In this document: in pieces, positions 7,679 to 14,284 of the stretch
Layout: each line of letters begins with the position of its first letter
How positions within the stretch are numbered: the first letter of the stretch is position 1
DNA from: Fusobacterium sp.
GTDB taxonomy: Bacteria; Fusobacteriota; Fusobacteriia; Fusobacteriales; Fusobacteriaceae
Reading direction: 5' to 3'
DNA: 16,869 bases
NCBI GenBank assembly: GCA_019410665.1
Contig: DXSD01000042.1
Span: forward strand, 1 to 16,869
Notes under the pieces: generated by a model
Told to the model about the DNA's origin: nothing
Seen by the model: only the letters and a program-made list of their open reading frames with translations
The model's database searches: none
Program-made: the position numbers and the translations under genes

Positions 7679-7709
7679 TTGAAAAATGATATATTACATA
7701 TGTTATAAA
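7679..7709 (+). promoter_or_regulatory. Promoter for the FadL-like porin and TetR gene
   Basis: TTGAAA (7679-7684) and TATAAA (7704-7709) with a TGT extension, separated by 19 bases. The long spacer is offset by the extended -10. The porin ATG follows 20 bases downstream after TTTGGAGG. Confidence 0.5.
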
Positions 7710-7712
7710 TTA
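7687..7712. promoter_or_regulatory. Possible TetR-type operator over the porin -10
   Basis: An imperfect palindrome centred on CATATG (7697-7702), with 7 of 10 flanking positions symmetric on each side, overlaps the -10 hexamer. The site would suit the TetR-type regulator encoded as the second gene of the same unit. The AT-rich setting makes chance symmetry plausible. Confidence 0.3.
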
Positions 7713-7728
7713 GAAATTTGGAGGAATA

Positions 7729-9108
7729 ATGAAAAAGAGATTAGGATTATTAGCTCTTGCAACTGTTTTAAGCTCAGTAGCTTATGGAGCTTCTATTGAC
7801 CACATTCAAACATATACACCTGAGTATTTAGGAAACTCAGCTCAAAATGGTATGATAAACAATGTTTCTGCTTACTATAACCCAGCTGGACTTGTACATT
7901 TACAAGAGGGAACTTATGTTCACACTGGATTACAAGTGGCTTTTGGACATGAGAAAATGGAATATGATGGGAAAGATTATAAAGCTGACCTATTCCAACC
8001 AATCCCTAACTTTGCTCTATATAAAGTAGAAGAGGATTCTGCTCTTTATTGGACGTTTGGTGGTTTAGCTGGTGGAGGAGACCTTAAGTATGATGATGGA
8101 GTCGGTGGGATAGCTGTAATTCCTGATATATTAAATCCTGTATTAGTAGGAAGGGGATTACATGTAAATACTGATGGATCTAAAGCAGAAGGATCAAATC
8201 TATATATTCAATCAACATTAGGAAAAGTTTGGAAGGTTAGTGATAAACTGTCACTATCAGCTGCTGGTAGAGTAATATATGGAAGTAGAACTTTAAAGGG
8301 AGACTTATATCTTAATGAAGATAAAACTTTAAATAAAACAATAGGTGAAGCTCATATAGATTCTGAAAGAACAGCTTGGGGATTTGGGGGACAGTTTGGT
8401 TTAAACTATAAAGCTAATGATAGATTAAACTTTGGATTAAGATATGATACTAGAGTGAATCTTAATTTTGAAGCTGATGGAACATCAAAAAATATTGAAG
8501 AATTACCTAACTTTACAGGAATAGGTAGTAATCCGACAATTATTCTTCCAAATGGAGGATTAGGATTTGGAAGTTTTTATCCAGAGTATGAAAATGGAGT
8601 TAAACAAAGAAGAGATTTACCAGCTATTTTAGCAGCAGGGATGTCATACAAGATAACTGATAACTGGACATTAGGATTATCAGGAAACTACTATTTTAAT
8701 AAAGATGCTAAAATGGATAGAGGTACAAAAACGATAGATTTATCTGCAATAGGACTAGGAAAAGTTGAAGGTGTAGAAGCAGAATATGATAATGGTTATG
8801 AGATAGCAATAGGTACTGAGTATAGAATCAATCCTAAATGGGCAGTACTTGGAGGAGTTAACTATGCTTATACAGGAGCAAAAGTAACTTCTTATGATGA
8901 TGTAGAGTATGCTCTTGACTCTATAATGGTAGGAACAGGATTAAAATATAACCCAGATGAAACAACTGAGTGGGTATTTACAGTAGCTCACTATTTCTAT
9001 GATTCTGAAGAGGGACATTATACTCAAAAATATGAAGGAAAAGTACCTAACCCAGAATATAGTAAAAGTATAACAGCTCTTGGATTAGGATATACTAAGA
9101 GATTCTAA
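7729..9108 (+). CDS. OmpP1/FadL/TodX-like outer-membrane protein
   Basis: This is a 459-residue exported beta-barrel protein. A signal peptide (charged MKKR, hydrophobic core, AYG/A near residue 20) is followed by the family's N-terminal plug region with the NPAGL motif (51-55). Alternating aromatic/polar beta-strands then run to a terminal aromatic residue (TKRF), as needed for barrel assembly. FadL proteins pass long-chain fatty acids and other hydrophobic compounds across the outer membrane; the substrate here cannot be read from sequence. The gene shows that the cell has an outer membrane. It has its own promoter and a TTTGGAGG site, and the TetR regulator gene begins 30 bases after its stop, so the two likely form one unit. 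Confidence 0.88.
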   Translation: MKKRLGLLALATVLSSVAYGASIDHIQTYTPEYLGNSAQNGMINNVSAYYNPAGLVHLQEGTYVHTGLQVAFGHEKMEYDGKDYKADLFQPIPNFALYKVEEDSALYWTFGGLAGGGDLKYDDGVGGIAVIPDILNPVLVGRGLHVNTDGSKAEGSNLYIQSTLGKVWKVSDKLSLSAAGRVIYGSRTLKGDLYLNEDKTLNKTIGEAHIDSERTAWGFGGQFGLNYKANDRLNFGLRYDTRVNLNFEADGTSKNIEELPNFTGIGSNPTIILPNGGLGFGSFYPEYENGVKQRRDLPAILAAGMSYKITDNWTLGLSGNYYFNKDAKMDRGTKTIDLSAIGLGKVEGVEAEYDNGYEIAIGTEYRINPKWAVLGGVNYAYTGAKVTSYDDVEYALDSIMVGTGLKYNPDETTEWVFTVAHYFYDSEEGHYTQKYEGKVPNPEYSKSITALGLGYTKRF

Positions 9109-9138
9109 TAGATTTTGTTAAGTGATAAGGAGGACACA

Positions 9139-9711
9139 ATGCCAAAGAAACCAATATTTACAAAGGAGCAGGTTTATAAAAAAGCCTTTGAGGTATTTAA
9201 AGTTGAGGGGATAGATGGTATTAGTGCGAGAAACCTTGCAAAATCATTGGGAGCATCTCCAGCACCTATATATAGTTTCTATAGTTCTATTGATGACTTA
9301 AAGCATGAGTTACTTGATGAGGCTAAAAAACTTTTTCTTGAGTATGTAAAGAAAGAGAGAACAAATTTTATCTACCTGAATATAGGAATGGGAATCTGTA
9401 TCTTTGCTAGAGAGGAGAAGGAACTATTCCAAGCAATATTCTTAAGAGAGAGTTTAGGAAAGAGAAATGAAGTTATCAGAGAGTTTAGAGATTTAATAAA
9501 AGAGGAGATGTCAAAAGATCATAGATTTGATGGTTTAGATGAAGAGGCAAAAACAAATCTTTATCTAGATTGTTGGATGTATGCCCATGGGTTTGCTACT
9601 CTTATAGCAACAAACTACTATGAGAATATTAGTGATGAAGTTATAAAAGAGAGACTTATGGAAGCAGCAGCTACAATGGTATATAAAAGATTGGAAAGTT
9701 ACAAGAAATAA
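9139..9711 (+). CDS. TetR/AcrR family transcriptional regulator
   Basis: This 190-residue protein has an N-terminal TetR helix-turn-helix: EQVYKKAFEVFKVEGIDG then ISARNLAKSLGASPAPIYSFY (about 10-52). A helical ligand-binding domain of ordinary length follows. The ATG at 9139 is chosen because AAGGAGG lies six bases upstream; the in-frame TTG at 9115 would put that site inside the gene. It is located just downstream of the FadL-like porin gene and probably cotranscribed. By analogy with other TetR genes next to porins or lipid genes, it may control the porin in response to a hydrophobic ligand; this is inference from position. Transcription would end in the hairpin element that follows. Confidence 0.88.
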   Translation: MPKKPIFTKEQVYKKAFEVFKVEGIDGISARNLAKSLGASPAPIYSFYSSIDDLKHELLDEAKKLFLEYVKKERTNFIYLNIGMGICIFAREEKELFQAIFLRESLGKRNEVIREFRDLIKEEMSKDHRFDGLDEEAKTNLYLDCWMYAHGFATLIATNYYENISDEVIKERLMEAAATMVYKRLESYKK

Positions 9712-9730
9712 CTAGACTAAGTAGTAAATT

Positions 9731-9839
9731 TCAAGAATGACAAAGATTGAAGAGAATAAATAGAGCAAGTTGGTGAAAGCGAATATTAGTGAGCTAAGCC
9801 ATACTTGCTCTTTATTCTTTGAACGAAAGTCATTCTTGA
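9731..9839. repeat. 109-base nested inverted-repeat element
   Basis: Outer arms TCAAGAATGAC (9731-9741) and GTCATTCTTGA (9829-9839) are perfect 11-base complements. Inside, after an internal loop (9742-9750 and 9821-9828), 9751-9770 pairs with 9803-9820 in about 18 bp with a two-base bulge. A 32-base loop with possible TGG/CCA and AGC/GCT pairs remains. The right arm plus six bases recurs at 1-17 and the left arm at 989-1011, so this is a family. No coding potential and no clear target-site duplication are seen. Confidence 0.7.
9751..9820 (+). terminator. Probable terminator of the porin/TetR unit within the repeat element
   Basis: The inner stem ends GAGCAAGT/ACTTGCTC and is followed directly by TTTATTCTTT, which can act as the U-rich tail of an intrinsic terminator. 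The large 32-base loop is unusual. Confidence 0.5.
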
Positions 9840-9846
9840 TTTATTA

Positions 9847-9875
9847 TTGCAACATTTTAAAAAATATATTATAAT
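9847..9875 (+). promoter_or_regulatory. Promoter of the FMN-binding-like gene
   Basis: TTGCAA (9847-9852), a 17-base spacer and a perfect TATAAT (9870-9875). The gene starts 35 bases downstream behind AGGGAGGA. The promoter begins only seven bases after the repeat element ends. Confidence 0.75.
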
Positions 9876-9910
9876 AGAGGTAAATTACTATGAATTTAGG
9901 GAGGAATTAG

Positions 9911-10777
9911 ATGAAAAAAATATTGATTCTATCGCTTTTAGTAGCTTCATCTTTATTTGCAAATAATAAAGAGCTAGAGTATAGTGCTCAACCTAAACTG
10001 GGAATTATAAAGGGGGACTACTATAAGAATGAAAAGAGATTTCGTCAAGGGCATCTTGGAATTTTTGAAGTAGTAAAAGATGGGGATAAGATTGTCCATG
10101 TAGAGTTTAATGAGATGACTAGACCAAACTATTACAATCGTTATTTCCAAAATGTATCTAAGCGTTACTCTTCATATAACTTTAAGATGTTTGAAGGTAA
10201 GGGGGCAGCTTGGATTCAAGGAGTTTTAAAAGCTGAAAAACAAATGTTAGATGAGCAAAGACTTACTGGAGAGTTTGATTTAGTGGCTGGAGCTTCAAAT
10301 AGTATCGAGCAATCAATGGTTCCATTAGCTGCAGAGTTAGAGCCAAAAACACATGCTCCATCAGGGCAAAAATATTATAGTATAGCTGAAAAATTAGAAA
10401 ATGGAATAACTGGAAAGTTAAAAGTAATAGTTGAAGATGGAAAAATAATATCTTGTAGATATGATGAGATATTTGCAGATTCTCCTAAAGATATAAAGCC
10501 AGGAAAGTTTAGAAAGTATTTCAAGCAATCAAAATATGAAAGTGTAGATTACGATGAGCCATCACGTATTGGATTTAATATTCAAATGGATGAGTTAGAT
10601 AAGAAAGTTGTAGCTACTCAAAATATGTTTGATTTAACTGGACTTCCTGCTACTGAAGATAGTGGAGATTATAAAAAAGGTGGATATACAACTAGAAACA
10701 CAGCTTGGGATAATTACCTAAAATTAGCTGAGAAACTACATGCTGAAATGGTAAAAGATAAAGTTTTAAATAAGTAA
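9911..10777 (+). CDS. Exported protein with two FMN-binding-like domains
   Basis: This 288-residue protein has a signal peptide (MKKILILSLLVASSLFA, cleavage near 17) and no lipobox cysteine, so it should be free in the periplasm. Two similar halves are visible. Residues about 47-142 begin GHLGIFEVVKDGDKIVHV and end near DLVAGASNS (123-131), which resembles the FMN_bind site where ApbE attaches FMN to Thr/Ser. Residues about 165-282 begin GITGKLKVIVEDGKIISC and end in a degenerate GGYTTRNTAW (257-266). Two-domain FMN-binding proteins such as PplA take part in extracellular electron transfer; whether this one is flavinylated is uncertain. It has its own promoter and a terminator, so it is probably a single-gene unit. 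No apbE is seen in the window. Confidence 0.6.
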   Translation: MKKILILSLLVASSLFANNKELEYSAQPKLGIIKGDYYKNEKRFRQGHLGIFEVVKDGDKIVHVEFNEMTRPNYYNRYFQNVSKRYSSYNFKMFEGKGAAWIQGVLKAEKQMLDEQRLTGEFDLVAGASNSIEQSMVPLAAELEPKTHAPSGQKYYSIAEKLENGITGKLKVIVEDGKIISCRYDEIFADSPKDIKPGKFRKYFKQSKYESVDYDEPSRIGFNIQMDELDKKVVATQNMFDLTGLPATEDSGDYKKGGYTTRNTAWDNYLKLAEKLHAEMVKDKVLNK

Positions 10778-10791
10778 TAAATTAAGAAAAT

Positions 10792-10857
10792 GGAGAAAAT
10801 TTTACTTGATAGGTGTTGCTTAAAGCAAACTAATTAAGAAGAGTTTTCTCCTTTTTT
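10792..10857 (+). terminator. Terminator with structured loop after the FMN-binding-like gene
   Basis: GGAGAAAA (10792-10799) pairs with TTTTCTCC (10844-10851), followed by six Ts. The 44-base interior holds a small TTGCT-TAA-AGCAA hairpin (10816-10828). The left 15 bases and right 14 bases are identical to the terminator after fumarase beta. Beyond it, to 11035, I see only the fumarase promoter region. Confidence 0.8.
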
Positions 10858-10948
10858 ACTTAGTAAGTTATTTTTTTATAGAATATTTATTATTTATTAA
10901 ATATATGATTATGTCGATGAATATTTTAAATTTCTATCATACAAACTA

Positions 10949-10977
10949 TTTAAAAAAAACACATTTTGTGGTATGAT
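10949..10977 (+). promoter_or_regulatory. Possible promoter of the fumarase operon
   Basis: TTTAAA (10949-10954), 17 bases, TATGAT (10972-10977). Both hexamers are imperfect. A seven-base inverted repeat, ATCATAC (10936-10942) and GTATGAT (10971-10977), touches the -10. Confidence 0.4.
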
Positions 10978-10998
10978 TGTATTGTAGAAATGTAAATT

Positions 10999-11014
10999 AA
11001 CTTTTCAAAAAGTT
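10999..11014. other. Small palindrome in the fumarase leader
   Basis: AACTTTTCAAAAAGTT has seven complementary base pairs on each side of a two-base centre and lies in the predicted 5' leader, about 21 bases before the start codon. It could be an operator or a leader hairpin. It is AT-rich and short, so its role is uncertain. Confidence 0.3.
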
Positions 11015-11035
11015 TAAAGGAAAGGTGGTTTTTCA

Positions 11036-11878
11036 ATGAAGGAATTAGATTTAAGAAAAGTTACTGATGAAGTAGAGAGAATGTGTATAGAAGGAAACTA
11101 TTTTATTGGTAAGGAAGTTTTAGACAAAATTAAAGAGGCTTATGAGAAAGAGGAATCTGAAGTAGGAAAAAATATCCTAGGACAGATTATAGAAAATGAT
11201 GAGATTGCAATGAATGAGCAAGTACCAATGTGTCAAGATACAGGAATAGTAGTAGTATTCTTAGAGATTGGAACAGAGGTAAAAATTAACGGAGATATAT
11301 ATGAAGCTGTAAATGAGGGAGTAAGAAGAGGATATGACAAAGGATACCTTAGAAAATCTGTTGTAAGACATCCTTTAGATAGAGTTAATACAAAGGACAA
11401 CTCTCCAGCTATAATCCATACTAAACTTGTACCTAATTCAGATAAAGTTAAAATTATAGTTGCTCCTAAAGGTGGAGGTTCTGAAAACATGAGTGCTTTA
11501 AGAATGTTAAAGCCATCTGATGGAGTAGAGGGAATTAAAAAATTAGTTGTAGATACTATTAAAAATGCTGGTGGAAACCCATGCCCTCCAATAATCGTAG
11601 GAGTAGGAATAGGTGGAAACTTTGAAAAGGCAGCTATCTTAGCAAAAGAAGCTGTATTAAGAGATATAAATGATGTAACTCCAGATCCAATAGCTAGAAA
11701 TTTAGAGGCTGAGTTATTAGAGTTAATTAACAAAACAGGAGTAGGACCTCTAGGACTTGGAGGATTAACTACAGCTCTTGCTGTAAAAGTAAATACTTAT
11801 CCTTGTCATATAGCTGCTCTACCAGTTGCTATTAATATTAACTGTCACGCAGCTAGACATAAAGAAGTAGAGTTATAG
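11036..11878 (+). CDS. Fumarate hydratase class I, alpha subunit
   Basis: This 280-residue protein corresponds to the N-terminal half of class I fumarases and to TtdA of L-tartrate dehydratase. The class uses an oxygen-sensitive 4Fe-4S cluster to hydrate fumarate to malate reversibly. The three expected cluster cysteines are present: C66 (VPMCQDTG), C183 (GNPCPP) and C270 (INCHAARH). RHPLDRVNT, APKGGGSENMS and GPLGLGGLTTA are conserved substrate-site segments. AAAGGTGG lies seven bases before the ATG. The beta-subunit gene begins 22 bases later. The split alpha/beta form is usual in anaerobes and supports that lifestyle. Tartrate dehydratase cannot be excluded from sequence alone, but fumarase is more likely without tartrate genes nearby. 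Confidence 0.93.
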   Translation: MKELDLRKVTDEVERMCIEGNYFIGKEVLDKIKEAYEKEESEVGKNILGQIIENDEIAMNEQVPMCQDTGIVVVFLEIGTEVKINGDIYEAVNEGVRRGYDKGYLRKSVVRHPLDRVNTKDNSPAIIHTKLVPNSDKVKIIVAPKGGGSENMSALRMLKPSDGVEGIKKLVVDTIKNAGGNPCPPIIVGVGIGGNFEKAAILAKEAVLRDINDVTPDPIARNLEAELLELINKTGVGPLGLGGLTTALAVKVNTYPCHIAALPVAININCHAARHKEVEL

Positions 11879-11900
11879 GAAGATTTAGGAGGAGACGATT

Positions 11901-12458
11901 ATGGAATATCATTTAACAACACCTTTAAAAGATGAAGATATAGCAAAATTAAAAGCTGGAGACACTGTTAAAATCACAGGAGTTATCTATACAGCAAGAG
12001 ACGCAGCTCATGCTAGACTTGTAAAGTTATTAGAAGAGGGAAAAGAGTTACCTGTAGATGTAAAAGGACAGATAATTTATTATGTTGGACCTACACCAGC
12101 TAAACCAGGAAAGCCAATAGGAAGTGCTGGACCTACTACAAGTTATAGAATGGATGCTTATGCACCAGATTTAATAAGAGTGGGACTAAAAGGAATGATA
12201 GGTAAAGGAGCTAGATCAAAAGAGGTTAGAGATGCTATGACATCTGAGAAAGCTGTTTACTTTGCTGCTGTTGGAGGAGCAGCTGCTCTTATAGCTAAAT
12301 CTATTAAAAAAGCTGAGATAATAACTTATGAAGATTTAGGAGCAGAGGCACTTAGAAGACTTGAGGTAGAAAACTTCCCAGCAATAGTTATCAATGATAT
12401 CTATGGTGGGGATCTATACCAAGAGGGACAAGCTAAGTGGAATAGATTAGATAAATAA
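11901..12458 (+). CDS. Fumarate hydratase class I, beta subunit
   Basis: This 185-residue protein matches the C-terminal half of class I fumarases (TtdB/FumA C-terminal family), which completes the active site with the alpha subunit encoded just upstream. Conserved segments are GDTVKITGVIYTARDAAHAR (about 20-39), YYVGPTPAKPGKPIGSAGPT (about 60-79) and VGLKGMIGKG. AGGAGG sits before the ATG, and the 22-base gap makes cotranscription and balanced expression likely. A strong terminator follows 24 bases after the stop, so the unit is a two-gene operon. The product is cytoplasmic and acts in the reductive or oxidative fumarate/malate interconversion. Confidence 0.93.
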   Translation: MEYHLTTPLKDEDIAKLKAGDTVKITGVIYTARDAAHARLVKLLEEGKELPVDVKGQIIYYVGPTPAKPGKPIGSAGPTTSYRMDAYAPDLIRVGLKGMIGKGARSKEVRDAMTSEKAVYFAAVGGAAALIAKSIKKAEIITYEDLGAEALRRLEVENFPAIVINDIYGGDLYQEGQAKWNRLDK

Positions 12459-12481
12459 AAATTTATTTAAATAGGAAAATT

Positions 12482-12553
12482 AAAAGGAGAAAATTTTACT
12501 GTAATGAGCATTGCGTAAGCACTAGCCATTGGAAGTAAAAGTTTTCTCCTTTT
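12482..12553 (+). terminator. Terminator with structured loop after fumarase beta
   Basis: AAAAGGAGAAAA (12482-12493) pairs with TTTTCTCCTTTT (12542-12553). TTTTACT (12494-12500) pairs with AGTAAAA (12534-12540) with one bulged G, about 19 bp in all. The 33-base interior can fold as AATG/CATT and TGC/GCA closed by a GTAA tetraloop. The T-run doubles as part of the stem. Confidence 0.75.
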
Positions 12554-12592
12554 CTATTTAATAAACTAAATTTTTATAAATAAAGGAAAAAT

Positions 12593-12621
12593 TTTACTTA
12601 ATTTCTACGACGTGATATAAT
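12593..12621 (+). promoter_or_regulatory. Promoter of the ABC importer operon
   Basis: TTTACT (12593-12598), 17 bases and a perfect TATAAT (12616-12621) with a TGA extension. The first gene starts 35 bases later behind GGAGG. No known riboswitch fold was recognised in the short leader. Confidence 0.65.
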
Positions 12622-12655
12622 ATAGTATGGAATAAAATTTAATGGAGGTAGCTAG

Positions 12656-13342
12656 ATGGAGAAAATTTTAACTGTGGAAGATTTTTGTTTGTCGTATAAA
12701 AATAGAAGTGTTTTGGAAAACCTGTCCTTTGAAGTGCAGAGGGGGGATTATCTAGCTATTGGGGGAGTGCCTGGTTCAGGAAAGAGTACTTTAATAAGAA
12801 GTATATTGGGATTAGTAAATTCTGGTATAAGTGGAAATATTCATTTTCATAATATAAAAAAAGATGAGGTAAGTTATATACCTCAGAACTCTTTACAACA
12901 AAAGGAGAATTTTTTAGGAAGTGTTAGAGAAGTGGTGGCTGTTTCTCTTCTTGCAAAGAAAAGAGGAAGAGCTTTTACTGAAGAGGATTGGGAAAAAGTA
13001 GATAAACTTTTAAAAAGATTAAAAATTTATGATATAAAAGACCATAAAATAAATAAGTTGACTAAGGGACAGCAAGCTAGAGCTAATTTAGCTAAGCATC
13101 TAATAACAGAACCTAGATTATTATTCATAGATAGTCCAAGTTCAACTTTAGATATGAAAAATAAATTAGAGTTTTATAACTTGATAAAATTACTATGTGA
13201 AGAGGATAAGTTAACAGTAATTTTTATAACTCATAATATAAAAGAGATTTGTCAATATGCTAATAGATTACTTTTCTTAAATAAGAAGGAGAGAAACTAC
13301 TATTTTGGTGATTCTCAAGAATTTTTTAAAGATAAGGAGTAA
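12656..13342 (+). CDS. ABC transporter ATP-binding protein lacking the catalytic Glu
   Basis: This 228-residue nucleotide-binding subunit has Walker A GVPGSGKST (37-45), Q-loop Gln77 (SYIPQN), a weakened signature LTKGQQ (135-140 for LSGGQ), Walker B LLFIDS (155-160) and switch His193 (FITHN). The residue after the Walker B Asp159 is Ser160, where nearly all active ABC ATPases have the catalytic Glu, so its own ATP site may hydrolyse poorly. It begins a four-gene operon (ATPase, binding protein, permease, second ATPase) and is only six bases from the next gene. The sequence style is unlike the second ATPase. It may pair with that ATPase as an unequal dimer or serve another permease. GGAGG precedes the ATG. 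Confidence 0.85.
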   Translation: MEKILTVEDFCLSYKNRSVLENLSFEVQRGDYLAIGGVPGSGKSTLIRSILGLVNSGISGNIHFHNIKKDEVSYIPQNSLQQKENFLGSVREVVAVSLLAKKRGRAFTEEDWEKVDKLLKRLKIYDIKDHKINKLTKGQQARANLAKHLITEPRLLFIDSPSSTLDMKNKLEFYNLIKLLCEEDKLTVIFITHNIKEICQYANRLLFLNKKERNYYFGDSQEFFKDKE

Positions 13343-13348
13343 ATTTTG

Positions 13349-14284
13349 ATGAAGAAGAGATTAGTTACTATATTATTTATTTTATTGAGTATAGGTATTT
13401 TTGGTGAAACAATAAAAGTTTTAACTCCAGATGGATTACCTGCTCTGTCTCTTTCTAAGATGATGGTAGAAACTAATGATTTAGATGGAAATAAGGTGGA
13501 GTATAAAATAGAAAAGCTTTCAGATTCTCTCGTTGTAAATATGTTAAAAAGAGAGGGAGATATAGCCATAGTTCCTTCAAATTTTGCAGCACAATTGTAT
13601 AATAAAAATTTAGGGTATAAAATCTTAGGAACAGTTGGTTGGGGCTCTTTTTATGTAATAAGTAGAGAGAGCATAGATTCTTTAGAAGGATTAAGAGGAA
13701 AAGAGGTTTATACTTTTGGAAAGGGATTAACTCCAGATATAATATTTCAATCTATTTTAAGAGCTAAAGGAATTGCCAGTAAAGATATAAAGATAAACTA
13801 TCTTTCAAATGGAAATGAGTTAGCGGCTCTTTATCTTGGAAAAAAAGCTGATATAATTGTAGTTCCAGAACCTATGTTGAGTAAGATTTTAAGTAAAAAT
13901 ATAGGAACTAATATAGTGGCAAATTTAAATGATGAGTGGAAAAAACTAGTTAATTCAGATCTTGGTTATCCACAATCTACACTTGTAGTAAAAGAGGAAA
14001 TCTTAAATACAAAACCACAAATAGTGAAGAAATTTACTGAATCTTTAAATCAAAGTGTAAATTTTTTATATAAAGATAGGGATATATCTGCTGAATACAT
14101 TGAAAAAAATGGTATAGGAGTAGATAGTAAAATACTTGAAAAGATACTTATTAGAGCTAATATTTATTATACTCCAATTTTAGATTGTCAAGAGGAGTAT
14201 AATAGATACTTTGAAGTTTTAAAAGAGGTAAATAGTAAAGTAATTGGAGGAAAAATACCTAATGAAGAGATATATGCAAAGTAG
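13349..14284 (+). CDS. ABC transporter substrate-binding protein (NrtA/SsuA/TauA/ThiY-like)
   Basis: This 311-residue periplasmic binding protein of the NMT1/SsuA type has a signal peptide (MKKRLVTILFILLSIGIFG, about 19 residues) and no lipobox Cys, which suits a cell with a periplasm. The mature part has the expected two-lobe pattern: IKVLTPDGLPALSLSKM near the start, GDIAIVPSNFAAQLY (lobe contact), LRGKEVYTFGKGLTPD, and KADIIVVPEPML. The family takes up sulfonates, nitrate, thiamine precursors and similar small compounds; the ligand here is unknown and no linked enzyme hints at it. The ATG at 13349 is preferred over a TTG at 13346: AAGGAG lies nine bases upstream, overlapping the end of the preceding gene. 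It overlaps the permease gene by 23 bases. Confidence 0.85.
   Translation: MKKRLVTILFILLSIGIFGETIKVLTPDGLPALSLSKMMVETNDLDGNKVEYKIEKLSDSLVVNMLKREGDIAIVPSNFAAQLYNKNLGYKILGTVGWGSFYVISRESIDSLEGLRGKEVYTFGKGLTPDIIFQSILRAKGIASKDIKINYLSNGNELAALYLGKKADIIVVPEPMLSKILSKNIGTNIVANLNDEWKKLVNSDLGYPQSTLVVKEEILNTKPQIVKKFTESLNQSVNFLYKDRDISAEYIEKNGIGVDSKILEKILIRANIYYTPILDCQEEYNRYFEVLKEVNSKVIGGKIPNEEIYAK

Noticed and set aside
9731..9839. T-box leader: AATGACAAAGA and TTGGTGAAAGC resemble parts of a T-box Stem I
   Set aside because: There is no TGGNACC antiterminator sequence, and the promoter of the downstream gene lies after the element, so it is not that gene's leader.
9881..9898. Inverted repeat TAAATT/AATTTA before the FMN-binding-like gene
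   Set aside because: It is only six AT-only base pairs; chance is likely in this composition.
11233..11733. Long open frame (166 codons) on the minus strand opposite fumarase alpha
   Set aside because: It lies wholly inside a well-supported gene, shows no recognisable domain, and is the usual antisense shadow of biased codons.
12582..12600. Third partial copy of the GGAGAAAATTTTACT terminator arm
   Set aside because: It lacks the right arm and overlaps the -35 of the ABC promoter; the similarity is mostly A and T runs.
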